DNA of 64,000 nt from NCBI GenBank assembly GCA_964291375.2, contig OZ219809.1, positions 992,001 through 1,056,000 on the forward strand. The letters are read 5' to 3'. Positions within the stretch are counted from its first letter, which is position 1; every line of letters begins with the position of its first letter. The stretch comes from 3107 sp001483205. Its GTDB lineage: Bacteria > Pseudomonadota > Alphaproteobacteria > Rhodobacterales > Rhodobacteraceae. The notes under the pieces are model-generated. The model did no database searches and was not told the DNA's origin. It was given only the letters and a program-made list of their open reading frames with translations. The position numbers and the translations under genes were made by a program. This document shows, piece by piece, positions 26,480 to 36,092 of the stretch.

Positions 26480-26968
26480 TCACCGGCCACGAATGATGGT
26501 GATTTCCTCCCGCAACCGCACTTCCTCCAGATTACCACCCGCCCCGATCCGGTCAATAACGGCAAACAGCCCCGGCGCATGAAGCGGTGTCAGCACCCCG
26601 TGCCATGTGCCCCGGTGAAAGTTGATCGCCTGACCGGGGGCGGTCAGAAAGGCGTGAACCGGGCCGGGCGCGCCGCTGTCGTCCTCTGCCACCACCACCA
26701 GAAACGGGTTTCCGGTCATCGGCACGAAGCATTGCGACCCCAGCGGGTGGCGCTCCAGCAAACTGATCCGGCAGGGCAAGCGGCGGGGTTCGGCGTCAAA
26801 AAGGCTGATGCCCGCGCGCCCGTCGGTAAAATCGAGCGCCGCCCGGTCGTGATAGCGGGCGCAACGGCCCTGATTGATCAGCATATCCGGCGCGCCCTTT
26901 GCCTCCAGCACATCGCCGAACGGGGCAAAAGCAGCGGCATTCAGAGGGCGGGTCGCGATCCGTGTCAT
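26480..26968 (-). CDS. allA: Ureidoglycolate lyase
   Basis: 162 residues of the AllA family: FAPFGDVLEA near the N terminus, the conserved LERHPLGSQCFVPM, and the metal/active region FHRGTWHGVLTPL. The enzyme splits ureidoglycolate into glyoxylate and urea, the last step of allantoin breakdown. The gene is three bases downstream of the allantoinase/OHCU decarboxylase gene, on the same strand, so both are one operon. Confidence 0.93.
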   Translation of the reverse strand: MTRIATRPLNAAAFAPFGDVLEAKGAPDMLINQGRCARYHDRAALDFTDGRAGISLFDAEPRRLPCRISLLERHPLGSQCFVPMTGNPFLVVVAEDDSGAPGPVHAFLTAPGQAINFHRGTWHGVLTPLHAPGLFAVIDRIGAGGNLEEVRLREEITIIRGR

Positions 26969-26971
26969 CCC

Positions 26972-28399
26972 TCAGCCCCTCGGCAGCATGTCCGAAAGGC
27001 GGTGAAAGGCGATGCGCTCCACCTGCCGGCAGGCTTCGGCAAATTCGGCGGCGCGGTCGTTTTCAAGCCGGGTCGTGAACGCCGCCAGAATCGACGCCTT
27101 GTCATGGTCGCGCACGGCAATGATGAAGGGAAAGCCGAATTTCGCCACATATCGGGCATTGAGGTCGGTAAAATGCGCCTGTTCGCGCTCTGTCAGCGCA
27201 TCAAGCCCGGCCCCGGCCTGTTCGCCTGCCGATTCTGCCGTCAGCCGCCGGGCAGCGGCCAGCTTTCCGGCCAGATCGGGATGCGCGGTCAGAACCCCCA
27301 GACGCGCGGCCTCGGGCGCGGCACGAAACACACGGGTCAAAGCGCTCAGCAGCCCGGTCGCCGTGTCATGGGCGGCCCCGAGCTCCAGCCCGTGCGCGCC
27401 CTCGGCAATCCAGGGCGAATGCTCGAAAATGCCGCCATAGGCGCGCACGAACGCCGCCCGGTCCATGTGCGAGGGCCGCATCCGGGGGGCAGGCGCGGGA
27501 TGACGCCGCATCCAGTGGCGGGCAATGTCGATCCGCCGGGCGAACCAGACCCCCCCGCGCGCCCCGGCATGGTCGAGAAACCGCTGCAACGCCCCGATGC
27601 GCCCCGGTCGCCCGGCAAGACGGCAATGCAGCCCGACCGACATCATCCTGGGCCGCCCCGCCGCGCCCTCGGCATAGAGCGTCTCGAACGTATCCATCAG
27701 GTAGGTGAGGAACTGGTCACCCGAATTAAACCCCTGCGGGGTGGCAAAGCGCATGTCATTGCAGTCGAGCGTATAGGGCACGATCAACTGATCCCGGCCC
27801 CCGATCCGCACCCAATAGGGCAAATCATCGGCATAGCTGTCGGCCACATAGTCAAAACCGCCGTCCTCTGCCGCCAGCCGCACGGTGTTGACCGAACAGC
27901 GCCCGGTATACCAGCCCCGCGGGCGCGCGCCGGTGACTTCCCGGTGCAGGGCGATGGCGCGCTCCATATGGTCGCGTTCCTCTGCCTCGGCAAAGTCCTT
28001 GTATTCGATCCATTTGAGGCCGTGGCTGGCGATTTCCCAGCCCGCGCCCTGCATGGCGGCAACCTGTGCGGGCGACCGGGCAAGCGCGGTGGCCACGCCA
28101 TAGACGGTGACGGGGATGTTCCGTTCCGACAGCAGACGGTGCAGGCGCCAGAACCCCGCCCGCGCGCCGTATTCATAGATCGATTCCATGTTCCAGTGGC
28201 GTTGACCGGGCCAGGCCGCCGCGCCGACGATCTCGGACAGGAAGGCCTCTGACCCGGCATCGCCGTGCAGGATGCAGTTCTCGCCGCCTTCCTCGTAATT
28301 GACGACGATCTGCACGGCAATCCGCGCCCCGTCCGGCCAGTCCGGGTCAGGCGGGGCGGCCCCGTATCCCTGCATGTCTCTCGGATAGCGCGTCGTCAC
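26972..28399 (-). CDS. puuE: Fused allantoinase (PuuE) and OHCU decarboxylase
   Basis: 475 residues. Residues 1-~305 are a polysaccharide-deacetylase-fold allantoinase (VNYEEGGENCILHGD, WEIASHGLKWIEY, RCSVNTVRL); this type needs no dinuclear metal centre. Residues ~315-475 are the OHCU decarboxylase fold (FVRAYGGIFEHSPWIAE, LTAHPDLAGKLA, FGFPFIIAVRDHDKASILAAF). The fusion thus holds both the decarboxylation of 2-oxo-4-hydroxy-4-carboxy-5-ureidoimidazoline and allantoin opening. Hydroxyisourate hydrolase is encoded divergently nearby, so the route from urate to ureidoglycolate is complete apart from allantoicase, not seen here. Confidence 0.92.
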   Translation of the reverse strand: MTTRYPRDMQGYGAAPPDPDWPDGARIAVQIVVNYEEGGENCILHGDAGSEAFLSEIVGAAAWPGQRHWNMESIYEYGARAGFWRLHRLLSERNIPVTVYGVATALARSPAQVAAMQGAGWEIASHGLKWIEYKDFAEAEERDHMERAIALHREVTGARPRGWYTGRCSVNTVRLAAEDGGFDYVADSYADDLPYWVRIGGRDQLIVPYTLDCNDMRFATPQGFNSGDQFLTYLMDTFETLYAEGAAGRPRMMSVGLHCRLAGRPGRIGALQRFLDHAGARGGVWFARRIDIARHWMRRHPAPAPRMRPSHMDRAAFVRAYGGIFEHSPWIAEGAHGLELGAAHDTATGLLSALTRVFRAAPEAARLGVLTAHPDLAGKLAAARRLTAESAGEQAGAGLDALTEREQAHFTDLNARYVAKFGFPFIIAVRDHDKASILAAFTTRLENDRAAEFAEACRQVERIAFHRLSDMLPRG

Positions 28400-28557
28400 T
28401 GTCCCCTCTCCGTCTTGCCTCTGTCATGGTCACTATAGGCCCGGCCATGGCGGCCTGACCTTCAAAATAAACCGGAAACACCTTGCCATGTTTGCCCGCT
28501 TTTGTCAGGCAGGGGTTGCCTGCACAAACAAGGGCGGGGGCAAAACAGGAGCGCGCG

Positions 28558-28911
28558 ATGGCGGGGTATCTGACAACCCATGTTCTTGATACGGCGCGGG
28601 GGTGCCCGGCGCAGGGCATCAGGATCGCGCTGTTCCGGCTGTCGGAAAACGCGCCGCACAAGGTGGCCGATGCGGTGACAAATGCAGACGGACGCACGGA
28701 TGCACCGATCCTTGCCAAGGCGGATTTCAGCACCGGCCCCTATGAGCTGGTCTTTTTCTGCGGCGCGTATCTGCGGCAGACCGGACAAGTGGCAGAGACG
28801 GCGCTGTTCCTCGACCGGGTGCCGGTGCGTTTCACCATGACAGAGGCGACGCATTATCATGTGCCGCTGCTGTTGTCGCCCTTTGGCTACTCCACCTATC
28901 GCGGCAGTTGA
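28558..28911 (+). CDS. uraH: 5-hydroxyisourate hydrolase (transthyretin-like)
   Basis: 117 residues from MAGYLTTHVLDTARG, with CAGGAGCG upstream. The HIUase signature is clear: N-terminal THVLDTARGCPA, an internal RTDAP region and the C-terminal tetrapeptide YRGS. It hydrolyses the product of urate oxidation. It is divergent from puuE across about 160 bp that must carry both promoters, and its stop directly abuts the stop of the convergent LysR gene. Confidence 0.95.
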   Translation: MAGYLTTHVLDTARGCPAQGIRIALFRLSENAPHKVADAVTNADGRTDAPILAKADFSTGPYELVFFCGAYLRQTGQVAETALFLDRVPVRFTMTEATHYHVPLLLSPFGYSTYRGS

Positions 28912-29832
28912 TCACAAGCCTGCGGTCAGGGATTTCAGCTCTTTGGCAATCCTGCTGCCGGTATATTCGATGAACAGCCGCGCCTTCGGATCCTGATAGC
29001 GGCGATGCGCATAAAGGCAAACAAGCTGCACCGGCATCGGCGGGGTTTCCTCTGCCACCACCACCAGCGCACCGGAGTGCAGATGCCGGGCGACCTCGAA
29101 CACCGGTTTCATCACGATGCCATGGCCGTCAAGCGCCCAGTTGGTCAGCACATCCCCGTCATCGGTTTCAAACGGGCCGGACACCGCAAATCGCTGCGGG
29201 CCGTCCCCGGTCATCAGCAACCACCGGACTTCCTGCGCGCCGGGAAACCGCAGGTTCAGACAATCGTGCCCGTCAGAGATCAGATCAGCCCCGCAAGACG
29301 GCATTCCGCGCCGCCTGACATATTCGGGCGCGGCGCACAGGATGCGCCTGCAATCGGCAATCTTGTGCATCTTCAGGGTGCTGTCCTCGGGTATACCCAG
29401 AAAGAACGCCGCATCCAGACCCTCACGGGGCAGGTCGATCCGGCGATCCGACAGACGCAGGCGCACGTCGATCAGGGGATAGTCGGCCTTGAAATCCGGC
29501 AGTATCGGCGCGACGAACCGCCGCCCGATCCCCAGCGGAGCCGCGATGAAAAGCGCCCCGCGCGGGTTTTGGGTCACGTCACAGATGGCGGCTTCGGCAG
29601 CCTCGACTGCCTCAATGATCCGGCACGCACCGTCATAGAACAGCCGCCCCTGCTCTGTCGGATGTAATGAGCGGGTCGTGCGCTGGAACAGCCTGACCCC
29701 CAGATGACTTTCCAGCCGGGAAATGCGCGAAGAGGCCACCGCCGTTGAAATCCGCTGATCCCGCGCCGCCGCCGACATACTGCCCAGATCATGGACACGG
29801 ATGAAGGTGCGGATATTATCAAGGTATGACAT
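28912..29832 (-). CDS. LysR-family transcriptional regulator
   Basis: 306 residues if started at MSYLDNIRTFIRV (GGCGG upstream); a Met five codons earlier is possible. The winged helix-turn-helix is GSMSAAARDQRISTAVASSR followed by LESHLGVRLFQRTTRSLHPT; the effector-binding domain follows. It lies between uraH and puuD, divergent from puuD with about 130 bp between them. It is therefore a good candidate regulator of the purine genes, but the ligand is not known. Confidence 0.88.
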   Translation of the reverse strand: MSYLDNIRTFIRVHDLGSMSAAARDQRISTAVASSRISRLESHLGVRLFQRTTRSLHPTEQGRLFYDGACRIIEAVEAAEAAICDVTQNPRGALFIAAPLGIGRRFVAPILPDFKADYPLIDVRLRLSDRRIDLPREGLDAAFFLGIPEDSTLKMHKIADCRRILCAAPEYVRRRGMPSCGADLISDGHDCLNLRFPGAQEVRWLLMTGDGPQRFAVSGPFETDDGDVLTNWALDGHGIVMKPVFEVARHLHSGALVVVAEETPPMPVQLVCLYAHRRYQDPKARLFIEYTGSRIAKELKSLTAGL

Positions 29833-29963
29833 CAGATTCGCCGCCATTTATCGGATTTTTTTGAAACTGCTTGGATCGGCTCGCCAATTCAAGCAAAAAT
29901 TCAAATGCCGTATTGTGGCGCGGATCATCACGCGGGCAAGAGAGCAGGCAACAGGACAGGAAT

Positions 29964-31304
29964 ATGCAGGATTGGGCGATCATCTGGGACTGGCTGGCCT
30001 TTGCCGTGCGCTGGCTGCATGTGATCACGGCGATGGCCTGGATCGGCTCTTCCTTCTATTTCATCGCGCTTGATTTGGGGTTGCGCAAGGCCGCTGACCT
30101 GCCACCCGGTGCCCATGGCGAGGAATGGCAGGTCCATGGCGGCGGTTTCTACCACATCCGCAAATATCTGGTCGCGCCCGAGGCGATGCCGGAACATCTG
30201 ACCTGGTTCAAATGGGAAAGCTATTCGACATGGCTTTCGGGGGCGGCGCTGTTGATGATCGTCTACTGGGCCGGGGCGGAGCTGTTCCTGATTGACCCGA
30301 ACAAGGCCGATCTGTCGGTTTTTCAGGCGATTCTGATCTCTGCCGGGTCGCTTGCGGTTGGCTGGCTGATCTATGACGCCCTGTGCAAGAGCCCCCTTGG
30401 GGACAGACCGTCGGTGCTGATGCTGTTGCTGTTCATCCTGCTGACGGCGATGGCCTGGGGGTATGATCAGGTGTTTACCGGGCGGGCGGCGATGCTGCAT
30501 CTGGGGGCATTCACCGCAACGATAATGACCGCCAATGTGTTCCTGATCATCATGCCCAATCAGCGTGTTGTGGTTGCCGAGCTAAAGGCGGGCCGGGTGC
30601 CGGACGCCCGCTATGGCAAAATCGCCAAGCTGCGCTCGACCCACAACAACTATCTGACGCTGCCGGTGGTGTTTCTGATGCTGTCGAACCATTACCCGCT
30701 GGCGTTTGCCACCGAATACAACTGGATCATCGCCGCGCTGGTGTTTCTGATCGGGGTTCTGATCCGGCACTATTTCAACAGCCTGCATGGGCGGGGCGGT
30801 AATCCGGCCTGGACATGGGCGGTCGCCGCCATTCTGTTTGTCGTCATCATGTGGCTGTCCACCGCGCCGCTGAGACAGGACGGATATGAGGAATCTCAGG
30901 CCCGCCCCCTATCCCGGACCGAACAGGTGTTCGCGGGTGCTGAGGGGTTCGCAGAGGTCACCCGGATCATCCCCGGTCGGTGTGCGATGTGTCACGGGCG
31001 GGAACCGTTCTGGGACGGGGTGCATCGCGCGCCGGGGGGTGTCCTGCTTGAAACCCCCGCCGATATTGCCCGCGCCGCGCGGCAGATTTATGTGCAGGCT
31101 GGCGTGACCAAGGCCATGCCGCCCCCGGGGGCAGGCTCGATGACCGGGGCAGAGCGCCGCGCGATCATCCGCTGGTATCGGAATGCCGCGGAAGCCCGGC
31201 CCGCGCGCCTGATGGTATCGGGGCGGCGCGTTCGCGCCCACCCGTGCGGGCCGGACGCGGGTTTTGCCTCTTTCCCGGAATGTAAGGGCTTACATTTTCA
31301 GTGA
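29964..31304 (+). CDS. puuD: PuuD-type membrane urate oxidase with cytochrome c domain
   Basis: 446 residues from MQDWAIIWDWLAFAVRW, with ACAGGACAGGA upstream. Eight or so membrane helices carry conserved histidines (RWLHVITAMAWIG, THNNYLTLPV). A C-terminal haem c site CAMCHG follows near residue 345. PuuD oxidises urate to hydroxyisourate, passing electrons to the respiratory chain. It supplies the substrate of UraH. The last 17 or so codons, including the stop, lie inside the 130-bp repeat element (31253-31380), so the original C terminus has been replaced or extended by repeat DNA. Confidence 0.92.
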   Translation: MQDWAIIWDWLAFAVRWLHVITAMAWIGSSFYFIALDLGLRKAADLPPGAHGEEWQVHGGGFYHIRKYLVAPEAMPEHLTWFKWESYSTWLSGAALLMIVYWAGAELFLIDPNKADLSVFQAILISAGSLAVGWLIYDALCKSPLGDRPSVLMLLLFILLTAMAWGYDQVFTGRAAMLHLGAFTATIMTANVFLIIMPNQRVVVAELKAGRVPDARYGKIAKLRSTHNNYLTLPVVFLMLSNHYPLAFATEYNWIIAALVFLIGVLIRHYFNSLHGRGGNPAWTWAVAAILFVVIMWLSTAPLRQDGYEESQARPLSRTEQVFAGAEGFAEVTRIIPGRCAMCHGREPFWDGVHRAPGGVLLETPADIARAARQIYVQAGVTKAMPPPGAGSMTGAERRAIIRWYRNAAEARPARLMVSGRRVRAHPCGPDAGFASFPECKGLHFQ

Positions 31305-31380
31305 AAGCGCTTACATTCATGCAGCAGCGCCCTGACAGGATCGGGGTTTAAGCCTGTGATCAATTTTACGGTGCCACGCT
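31253..31380. repeat. 130-bp intergenic element, copy 2, running into puuD
   Basis: Second copy of the element at 21838-21965. Its first ~50 bases encode the tail AGFASFPECKGLHFQ of PuuD. The remaining part, with GTGAAAGCGCTTACAT and GACAGGATCGGGGTTT, is downstream of the stop. A CAGAGGTCTT end motif follows at 31389-31398. Confidence 0.85.
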
Positions 31381-31660
31381 ATAATATTCAGAGGTCTTCG
31401 ACAGGGATTTCTGCACGATTGAGCGGGCGCGTCTCGAAAAGGTCATCAGGTCTGTGATCGATGGGCCCGGCCAACCTTATCCACGGATAAGGTCAGGGTC
31501 TGTGCCTGCGGGACTGGCGCGGCAGGGGGCACCCCCCTTGCCGGGAAACCGGGGCGTGCGGAAAAGGGTTGCATGACCGGCATAATGCCCTTATCAGGGA
31601 TTTAGTTCACTATAGGAAACTTACGATCCGATCAGGAGCAGCACCCCGGAGCCTCACCGG
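31305..31660. other. Intergenic region upstream of gcvT
   Basis: 356 bp. It holds the rest of the 130-bp element, the CAGAGGTCTT motif, and a palindrome at 31475-31492 (CCTTATCCACGGATAAGG). The gcv promoter must lie in the last ~100 bp; TTTAGTTCACTATAGGAAAC near 31600 is the only AT-rich candidate. I looked for a glycine riboswitch and did not recognise one. Confidence 0.6.
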
Positions 31661-32767
31661 ATGACGCAAAACCGGAAGACACCGCGCCGCACCCCGCTCT
31701 ATGGCCTGCATGTCGGGCTGGGCGGCAGGATGGTCGATTTCGCTGGCTGGGAGCTGCCCGCCCACTACCCCACCGGCATCATCAGCGAACATCGGCACTG
31801 CCGCAACTATGCCGCACTGTTCGATGTCAGCCACATGGGTCAGGTGATCCTGACCGGCGCGGACGCAGCCGCAAAGCTGGAGGCCCTGACCCCCGCCGCG
31901 CTGACCACCCTGCCCGAGGGCAAGGCGCGCTATACATTCTTCACCGACGAGGCGGGCGGTATTCTTGATGACCTGATCGTCTCTGACGCGGGCGATCATC
32001 TGTTCGTCGTTGTCAATGCCTCGCGGCGCGACCATGACATCGCCCATATGCGCGCCCGCCTGCACGGGGTCAGGGTGACACCGCTGGCCGATCACGCGCT
32101 GATTGCCATCCAGGGGCCACGGGCCGAGGATGTGGTCGGCGCGGTTTACCCGGCGGCGCGGGGGCTGAGGTTCATGGAAACCACCCCGGCCCGGATCATG
32201 GGGGCAGACTGCCGGGTTTCACGGCTGGGATATACCGGCGAGGACGGCTATGAGCTGTCGATCCCCGCGGCCCGCGCCGAAGACATCGCCCGCGCCCTGC
32301 TGGCCCATGAGGAATGCGCCCCCGCCGGGCTTGGTGCGCGGGACAGCCTGCGGCTGGAAGCAGGGCTGTGCCTTTACGGCAATGACATTGACCCCACCAC
32401 ACCGCCGGTCGAGGCGGGCCTGTCATGGGCAATCCCCAAGAGCCGCCGCGAACAGGGCGGATTTCCCGGCGCGGCGCGCATTCTGAAGCAGCTTGCCGAT
32501 GGCCCGTCAAGAAAACGGGTCGGCATCCGGCCCGAGGGCCGCGCGCCTGCCCGCGCAGGCACCGAAATACAGGATGAGGACGGCACCGTTCTGGGCCGGA
32601 TCACCTCTGGCGGGTTCGGCCCCACCACGGGCGGGCCGGTGGCGATGGGCTATGTCGCCGCCAGCCATGCGCGGGCGGGCGTCCGGGTCAACCTGATGGT
32701 GCGGGGCAAGGCCCTGCCCGCGACGATCACCGACCTGCCTTTCGTCAGGCCGAACCACAAACGTTAG
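31661..32767 (+). CDS. gcvT: Glycine cleavage T protein (aminomethyltransferase)
   Basis: 368 residues. It transfers the aminomethyl group's methylene to tetrahydrofolate and frees ammonia. The start MTQNRKTPRRTPLYGLHVG is followed by the conserved MVDFAGWELP, FDVSHMGQ, LGYTGEDGYE and the C-terminal GRITSGGFGPTTGGPVAMGY. First gene of gcvT-gcvH-gcvP; gcvH begins 18 bases later with AGGAGG, so one operon. Confidence 0.96.
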   Translation: MTQNRKTPRRTPLYGLHVGLGGRMVDFAGWELPAHYPTGIISEHRHCRNYAALFDVSHMGQVILTGADAAAKLEALTPAALTTLPEGKARYTFFTDEAGGILDDLIVSDAGDHLFVVVNASRRDHDIAHMRARLHGVRVTPLADHALIAIQGPRAEDVVGAVYPAARGLRFMETTPARIMGADCRVSRLGYTGEDGYELSIPAARAEDIARALLAHEECAPAGLGARDSLRLEAGLCLYGNDIDPTTPPVEAGLSWAIPKSRREQGGFPGAARILKQLADGPSRKRVGIRPEGRAPARAGTEIQDEDGTVLGRITSGGFGPTTGGPVAMGYVAASHARAGVRVNLMVRGKALPATITDLPFVRPNHKR

Positions 32768-32785
32768 ATTGCAGGAGGCAAAGAC

Positions 32786-33151
32786 ATGACGACCTACTAC
32801 TCGGAAGATCACGAATGGGTCAGGCTGGACGGCGATACCGGCACACTCGGTATTACCGGACACGCGGCGGAGCAGTTGGGCGATGTGGTATTCGTCGAAC
32901 TGAAAGAGACGGGCGAGGCTTTCGCACAGGGCGATGAGATCGGGGTGATCGAATCGGTCAAGGCGGCGTCAGAGATTTATGCCCCGGTTGATGGTGAGAT
33001 CATCGCCGTCAATGACACGCTGGCCGATGCGCCCGCGCTGGTCAATGAAAGCCCCGAAGGTGACGCATGGCTCTACCGGATCAGGCTGTCGGACCCTTCG
33101 CAGCTTGATGCGCTGATGGACAGGGACGCATACGGGGCCTTTACCGGCTGA
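32786..33151 (+). CDS. gcvH: Glycine cleavage H protein
   Basis: 121-residue lipoyl carrier of the glycine cleavage system. The start MTTYYSEDHEWVRLDG, the lipoylated Lys in GVIESVKAASEIYAP and VNESPEGDAWLYRI are all typical. A strong AGGAGG lies before the ATG. Confidence 0.97.
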   Translation: MTTYYSEDHEWVRLDGDTGTLGITGHAAEQLGDVVFVELKETGEAFAQGDEIGVIESVKAASEIYAPVDGEIIAVNDTLADAPALVNESPEGDAWLYRIRLSDPSQLDALMDRDAYGAFTG

Positions 33152-33234
33152 CCCTTGGGGCGATTTTGACGAACGCGCCGGGCCTGCACGGTGAAACTAC
33201 CGGGGGCGGGTCCGGCCCTGACAGAGGACAGCAG

Positions 33235-36090
33235 ATGCCATTCAGACTGACCGATTACGAAGCCTATGATTTTGCCAACCGCCGCCATATCGGGCCCAGC
33301 CCGCGCGAAATGGCCGAGATGCTGAAGGTCATCGGCTACCGGACGCTTGACCAACTGATTGACGCCACGGTGCCGCGCAGCATCCGTCAGGCGGAACCGC
33401 TGGACTGGGGACCGGCGATGAGCGAGCGCGACGCCCTGTTTCATCTCCGCCAGGTCGCAGACAAGAATAAGGTGCTGACCTCGCTGATCGGGCAGGGCTA
33501 TCACGGCACCACCACGCCCCCGGTCATCCTGCGCAACATTCTGGAAAATCCGGCCTGGTATACCTCTTACTCGCCCTATCAGGCAGAGATCAGCCAGGGC
33601 AGGCTCGAGGCGCTGCTGAACTATCAGACCATGGTCGCCGACCTCACCGGGCTTGATGTCGCCAATGCGTCGCTGCTTGACGAGGCGACGGCGGCGGCAG
33701 AGGCGATGACCATGGCCCGGCGGGTGGTCAAAGCAAACCCGGACCGGTTTTTTGTTGATGAAAACTGTCATCCGCAGACCATTGCGGTGATCAGAACTCG
33801 CGCCGAACCTCTGGGCATTGAGGCGGTGGTTGGTGATCCGCTCAATTTCGACGCGGGCGATTGCTTTGCGGCCATCTTTCAGTATCCGGGCACCCACGGT
33901 ATTGTGCGCGATTTCACCGGCCCGATTGCCGCACTGCACGATCACAAAGCCCTTGCCATTGTCGCCGCTGATCCTCTGGCGCTGGCGCTGTTGAAAAGCC
34001 CCGGAGAGATGGGCGCGGACATTGCCGTCGGCTCAACCCAGCGTTTCGGCGTGCCGATGGGCTATGGCGGCCCGCACGCGGCCTATATGGCCTGCACCGA
34101 CGCCTGCAAGCGGGCGATGCCGGGCCGGATCATCGGAGTTTCGGTGGATAGCCGGGGCAACAAGGCCTATCGGCTGTCGTTGCAGGCGCGCGAACAGCAT
34201 ATCCGCCGGGAAAAGGCCAATTCCAACATCTGCACCGCGCAGGCATTGCTGGCGGTGGTGGCGTCAATGTATGCGGTCTATCACGGCCCCGACGGGATCA
34301 AGGCCATCGCGCAATCGGTGCATCGCAAGACCGCGCGGCTGGCCCGGGGGCTGGAAGAGGCCGGGTTTGCGGTCTCGCCCGAGGTCTTTTTTGACACGAT
34401 CACGGTTGAGGTCGGCGCGCTTCAGGGCGTGGTTCTGGCGGCGGCGGTCGCAAACGGGGTCAATCTGCGCAAGGTCGGTGATGACCGGATCGGGGTTTCG
34501 CTTGACGAACAGACCCGCCCGGAGACCATAGAGGCGGTCTGGCGTGCCTTCGGCATTGAACGGACGGACGACAGCCAGGCCAACCGCGAATACCGCCTGC
34601 CCGCGCATATGCTGCGCGAGAGCGGCTATCTTGACCACCCGATCTTTCACATGAACCGGGCCGAGGCCGAGATCACCCGCTATATGCGGCGTCTGGCCGA
34701 CCGCGATCTGGCGCTTGACCGGGCGATGATCCCGCTTGGCTCCTGCACAATGAAGCTCAATGCCACCACCGAGATGATCCCGGTCACCTGGCCGGAGTTC
34801 GCCAATATCCACCCCTTTGCCCCCGATGATCAGACCGCCGGGTATCGCCGGATGATCGATGATCTGGGCAACAAGCTGTGCCGGATCACCGGATATGATG
34901 CGATCTCGATGCAGCCCAATTCCGGGGCGCAGGGCGAATATGCGGGCCTGATGACCATCCGCGCCTATCATGCGTCGCGGGCAGAGGCGCATCGCAACAT
35001 CTGCCTGATCCCGACATCGGCCCACGGCACCAACCCGGCATCGGCGCAGATGGTGGGCTGGAAGGTGGTGCCGGTGGAATCGGACGCCGACGGCAATATC
35101 GACCTTGACGATTTCCGCGCCCGCGCAACGGAACATGCCGACGCCCTTGCCGCCTGCATGATCACCTATCCCTCAACCCATGGCGTGTTCGAGGAAACCG
35201 TCGCCGAGGTCTGCGAGATCACCCACAAACACGGCGGTCAGGTCTATATCGACGGGGCCAACATGAACGCCATGGTCGGGCTGGCGCGCCCCGGCGATGT
35301 GGGCGGGGATGTCAGCCACCTGAACCTGCACAAGACCTTCTGCATTCCCCATGGCGGCGGCGGCCCCGGCATGGGGCCGATCGGGGTAAAGGCTCATCTG
35401 GCCCCTTTCCTGCCCGGCCATCCCGCGCGCGGGGTGTCGGCGGCGGCAGGCCCGGTTTCAGCGGCCCCGTTCGGGTCTCCGTCCATCCTGCCGGTAAGCT
35501 GGACCTATCTGCTGCTGATGGGGGGCGCGGGGCTGACCCAGGCCAGCAAGGTTGCGATCCTCAACGCCAATTATATCGCGTCCCGGCTGCGCGCGGGCTA
35601 TGATGTGTTGTATTCCGCGCCTGATGGCCGGGTGGCGCATGAGTGCATTCTTGATACCCGCCCGCTGGCCGAAAGCGCCGGTATCAGCGTTGATGACATC
35701 GCCAAGAGGTTGATCGACAACGGGTTTCATGCGCCGACAATGAGCTGGCCGGTGGCCGGAACCCTGATGGTTGAGCCGACGGAATCGGAACCCAAGGCAG
35801 AACTTGACCGGTTTTGTGACGCGATGATGGCGATCCGGGACGAAGCGCGGGATATTGAGCAAGGGCGGATTGATGCGGAGAACAACCCGCTGAAAAACGC
35901 CCCGCATACGGTTGAGGATCTGGTCGGTGAGTGGACCCGTCCCTACAGCCGGGAACAGGCCTGCTATCCGCCCGGCGCGTTCCGGGTGGACAAATACTGG
36001 CCGCCGGTCAACCGGATCGACAACGCTTATGGTGACCGGAACCTGGTCTGCACCTGCCCGCCGATGGAGACATATGCGGGGGACGGGTGA
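33235..36090 (+). CDS. gcvP: Glycine dehydrogenase (decarboxylating), P protein
   Basis: 951 residues, one-chain type with both the N- and C-terminal halves. I start at MPFRLTDYEAYDFANRRHIG, which has GAGGACAG upstream; the 23 codons before it are low-complexity and non-homologous. The PLP lysine is in HLNLHKTFCIPHGGGGPG and the Gly-rich SNSGAQGEYAG-type loop is present as PNSGAQGEYAG. It decarboxylates glycine and hands the aminomethyl group to GcvH. Confidence 0.96.
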   Translation: MPFRLTDYEAYDFANRRHIGPSPREMAEMLKVIGYRTLDQLIDATVPRSIRQAEPLDWGPAMSERDALFHLRQVADKNKVLTSLIGQGYHGTTTPPVILRNILENPAWYTSYSPYQAEISQGRLEALLNYQTMVADLTGLDVANASLLDEATAAAEAMTMARRVVKANPDRFFVDENCHPQTIAVIRTRAEPLGIEAVVGDPLNFDAGDCFAAIFQYPGTHGIVRDFTGPIAALHDHKALAIVAADPLALALLKSPGEMGADIAVGSTQRFGVPMGYGGPHAAYMACTDACKRAMPGRIIGVSVDSRGNKAYRLSLQAREQHIRREKANSNICTAQALLAVVASMYAVYHGPDGIKAIAQSVHRKTARLARGLEEAGFAVSPEVFFDTITVEVGALQGVVLAAAVANGVNLRKVGDDRIGVSLDEQTRPETIEAVWRAFGIERTDDSQANREYRLPAHMLRESGYLDHPIFHMNRAEAEITRYMRRLADRDLALDRAMIPLGSCTMKLNATTEMIPVTWPEFANIHPFAPDDQTAGYRRMIDDLGNKLCRITGYDAISMQPNSGAQGEYAGLMTIRAYHASRAEAHRNICLIPTSAHGTNPASAQMVGWKVVPVESDADGNIDLDDFRARATEHADALAACMITYPSTHGVFEETVAEVCEITHKHGGQVYIDGANMNAMVGLARPGDVGGDVSHLNLHKTFCIPHGGGGPGMGPIGVKAHLAPFLPGHPARGVSAAAGPVSAAPFGSPSILPVSWTYLLLMGGAGLTQASKVAILNANYIASRLRAGYDVLYSAPDGRVAHECILDTRPLAESAGISVDDIAKRLIDNGFHAPTMSWPVAGTLMVEPTESEPKAELDRFCDAMMAIRDEARDIEQGRIDAENNPLKNAPHTVEDLVGEWTRPYSREQACYPPGAFRVDKYWPPVNRIDNAYGDRNLVCTCPPMETYAGDG

Positions 36091-36092
36091 CA

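Noticed and set aside
31400..31660. Glycine riboswitch ahead of gcvT
   Set aside because: The conserved core of the glycine aptamer could not be found; only repeat elements and a palindrome are visible.
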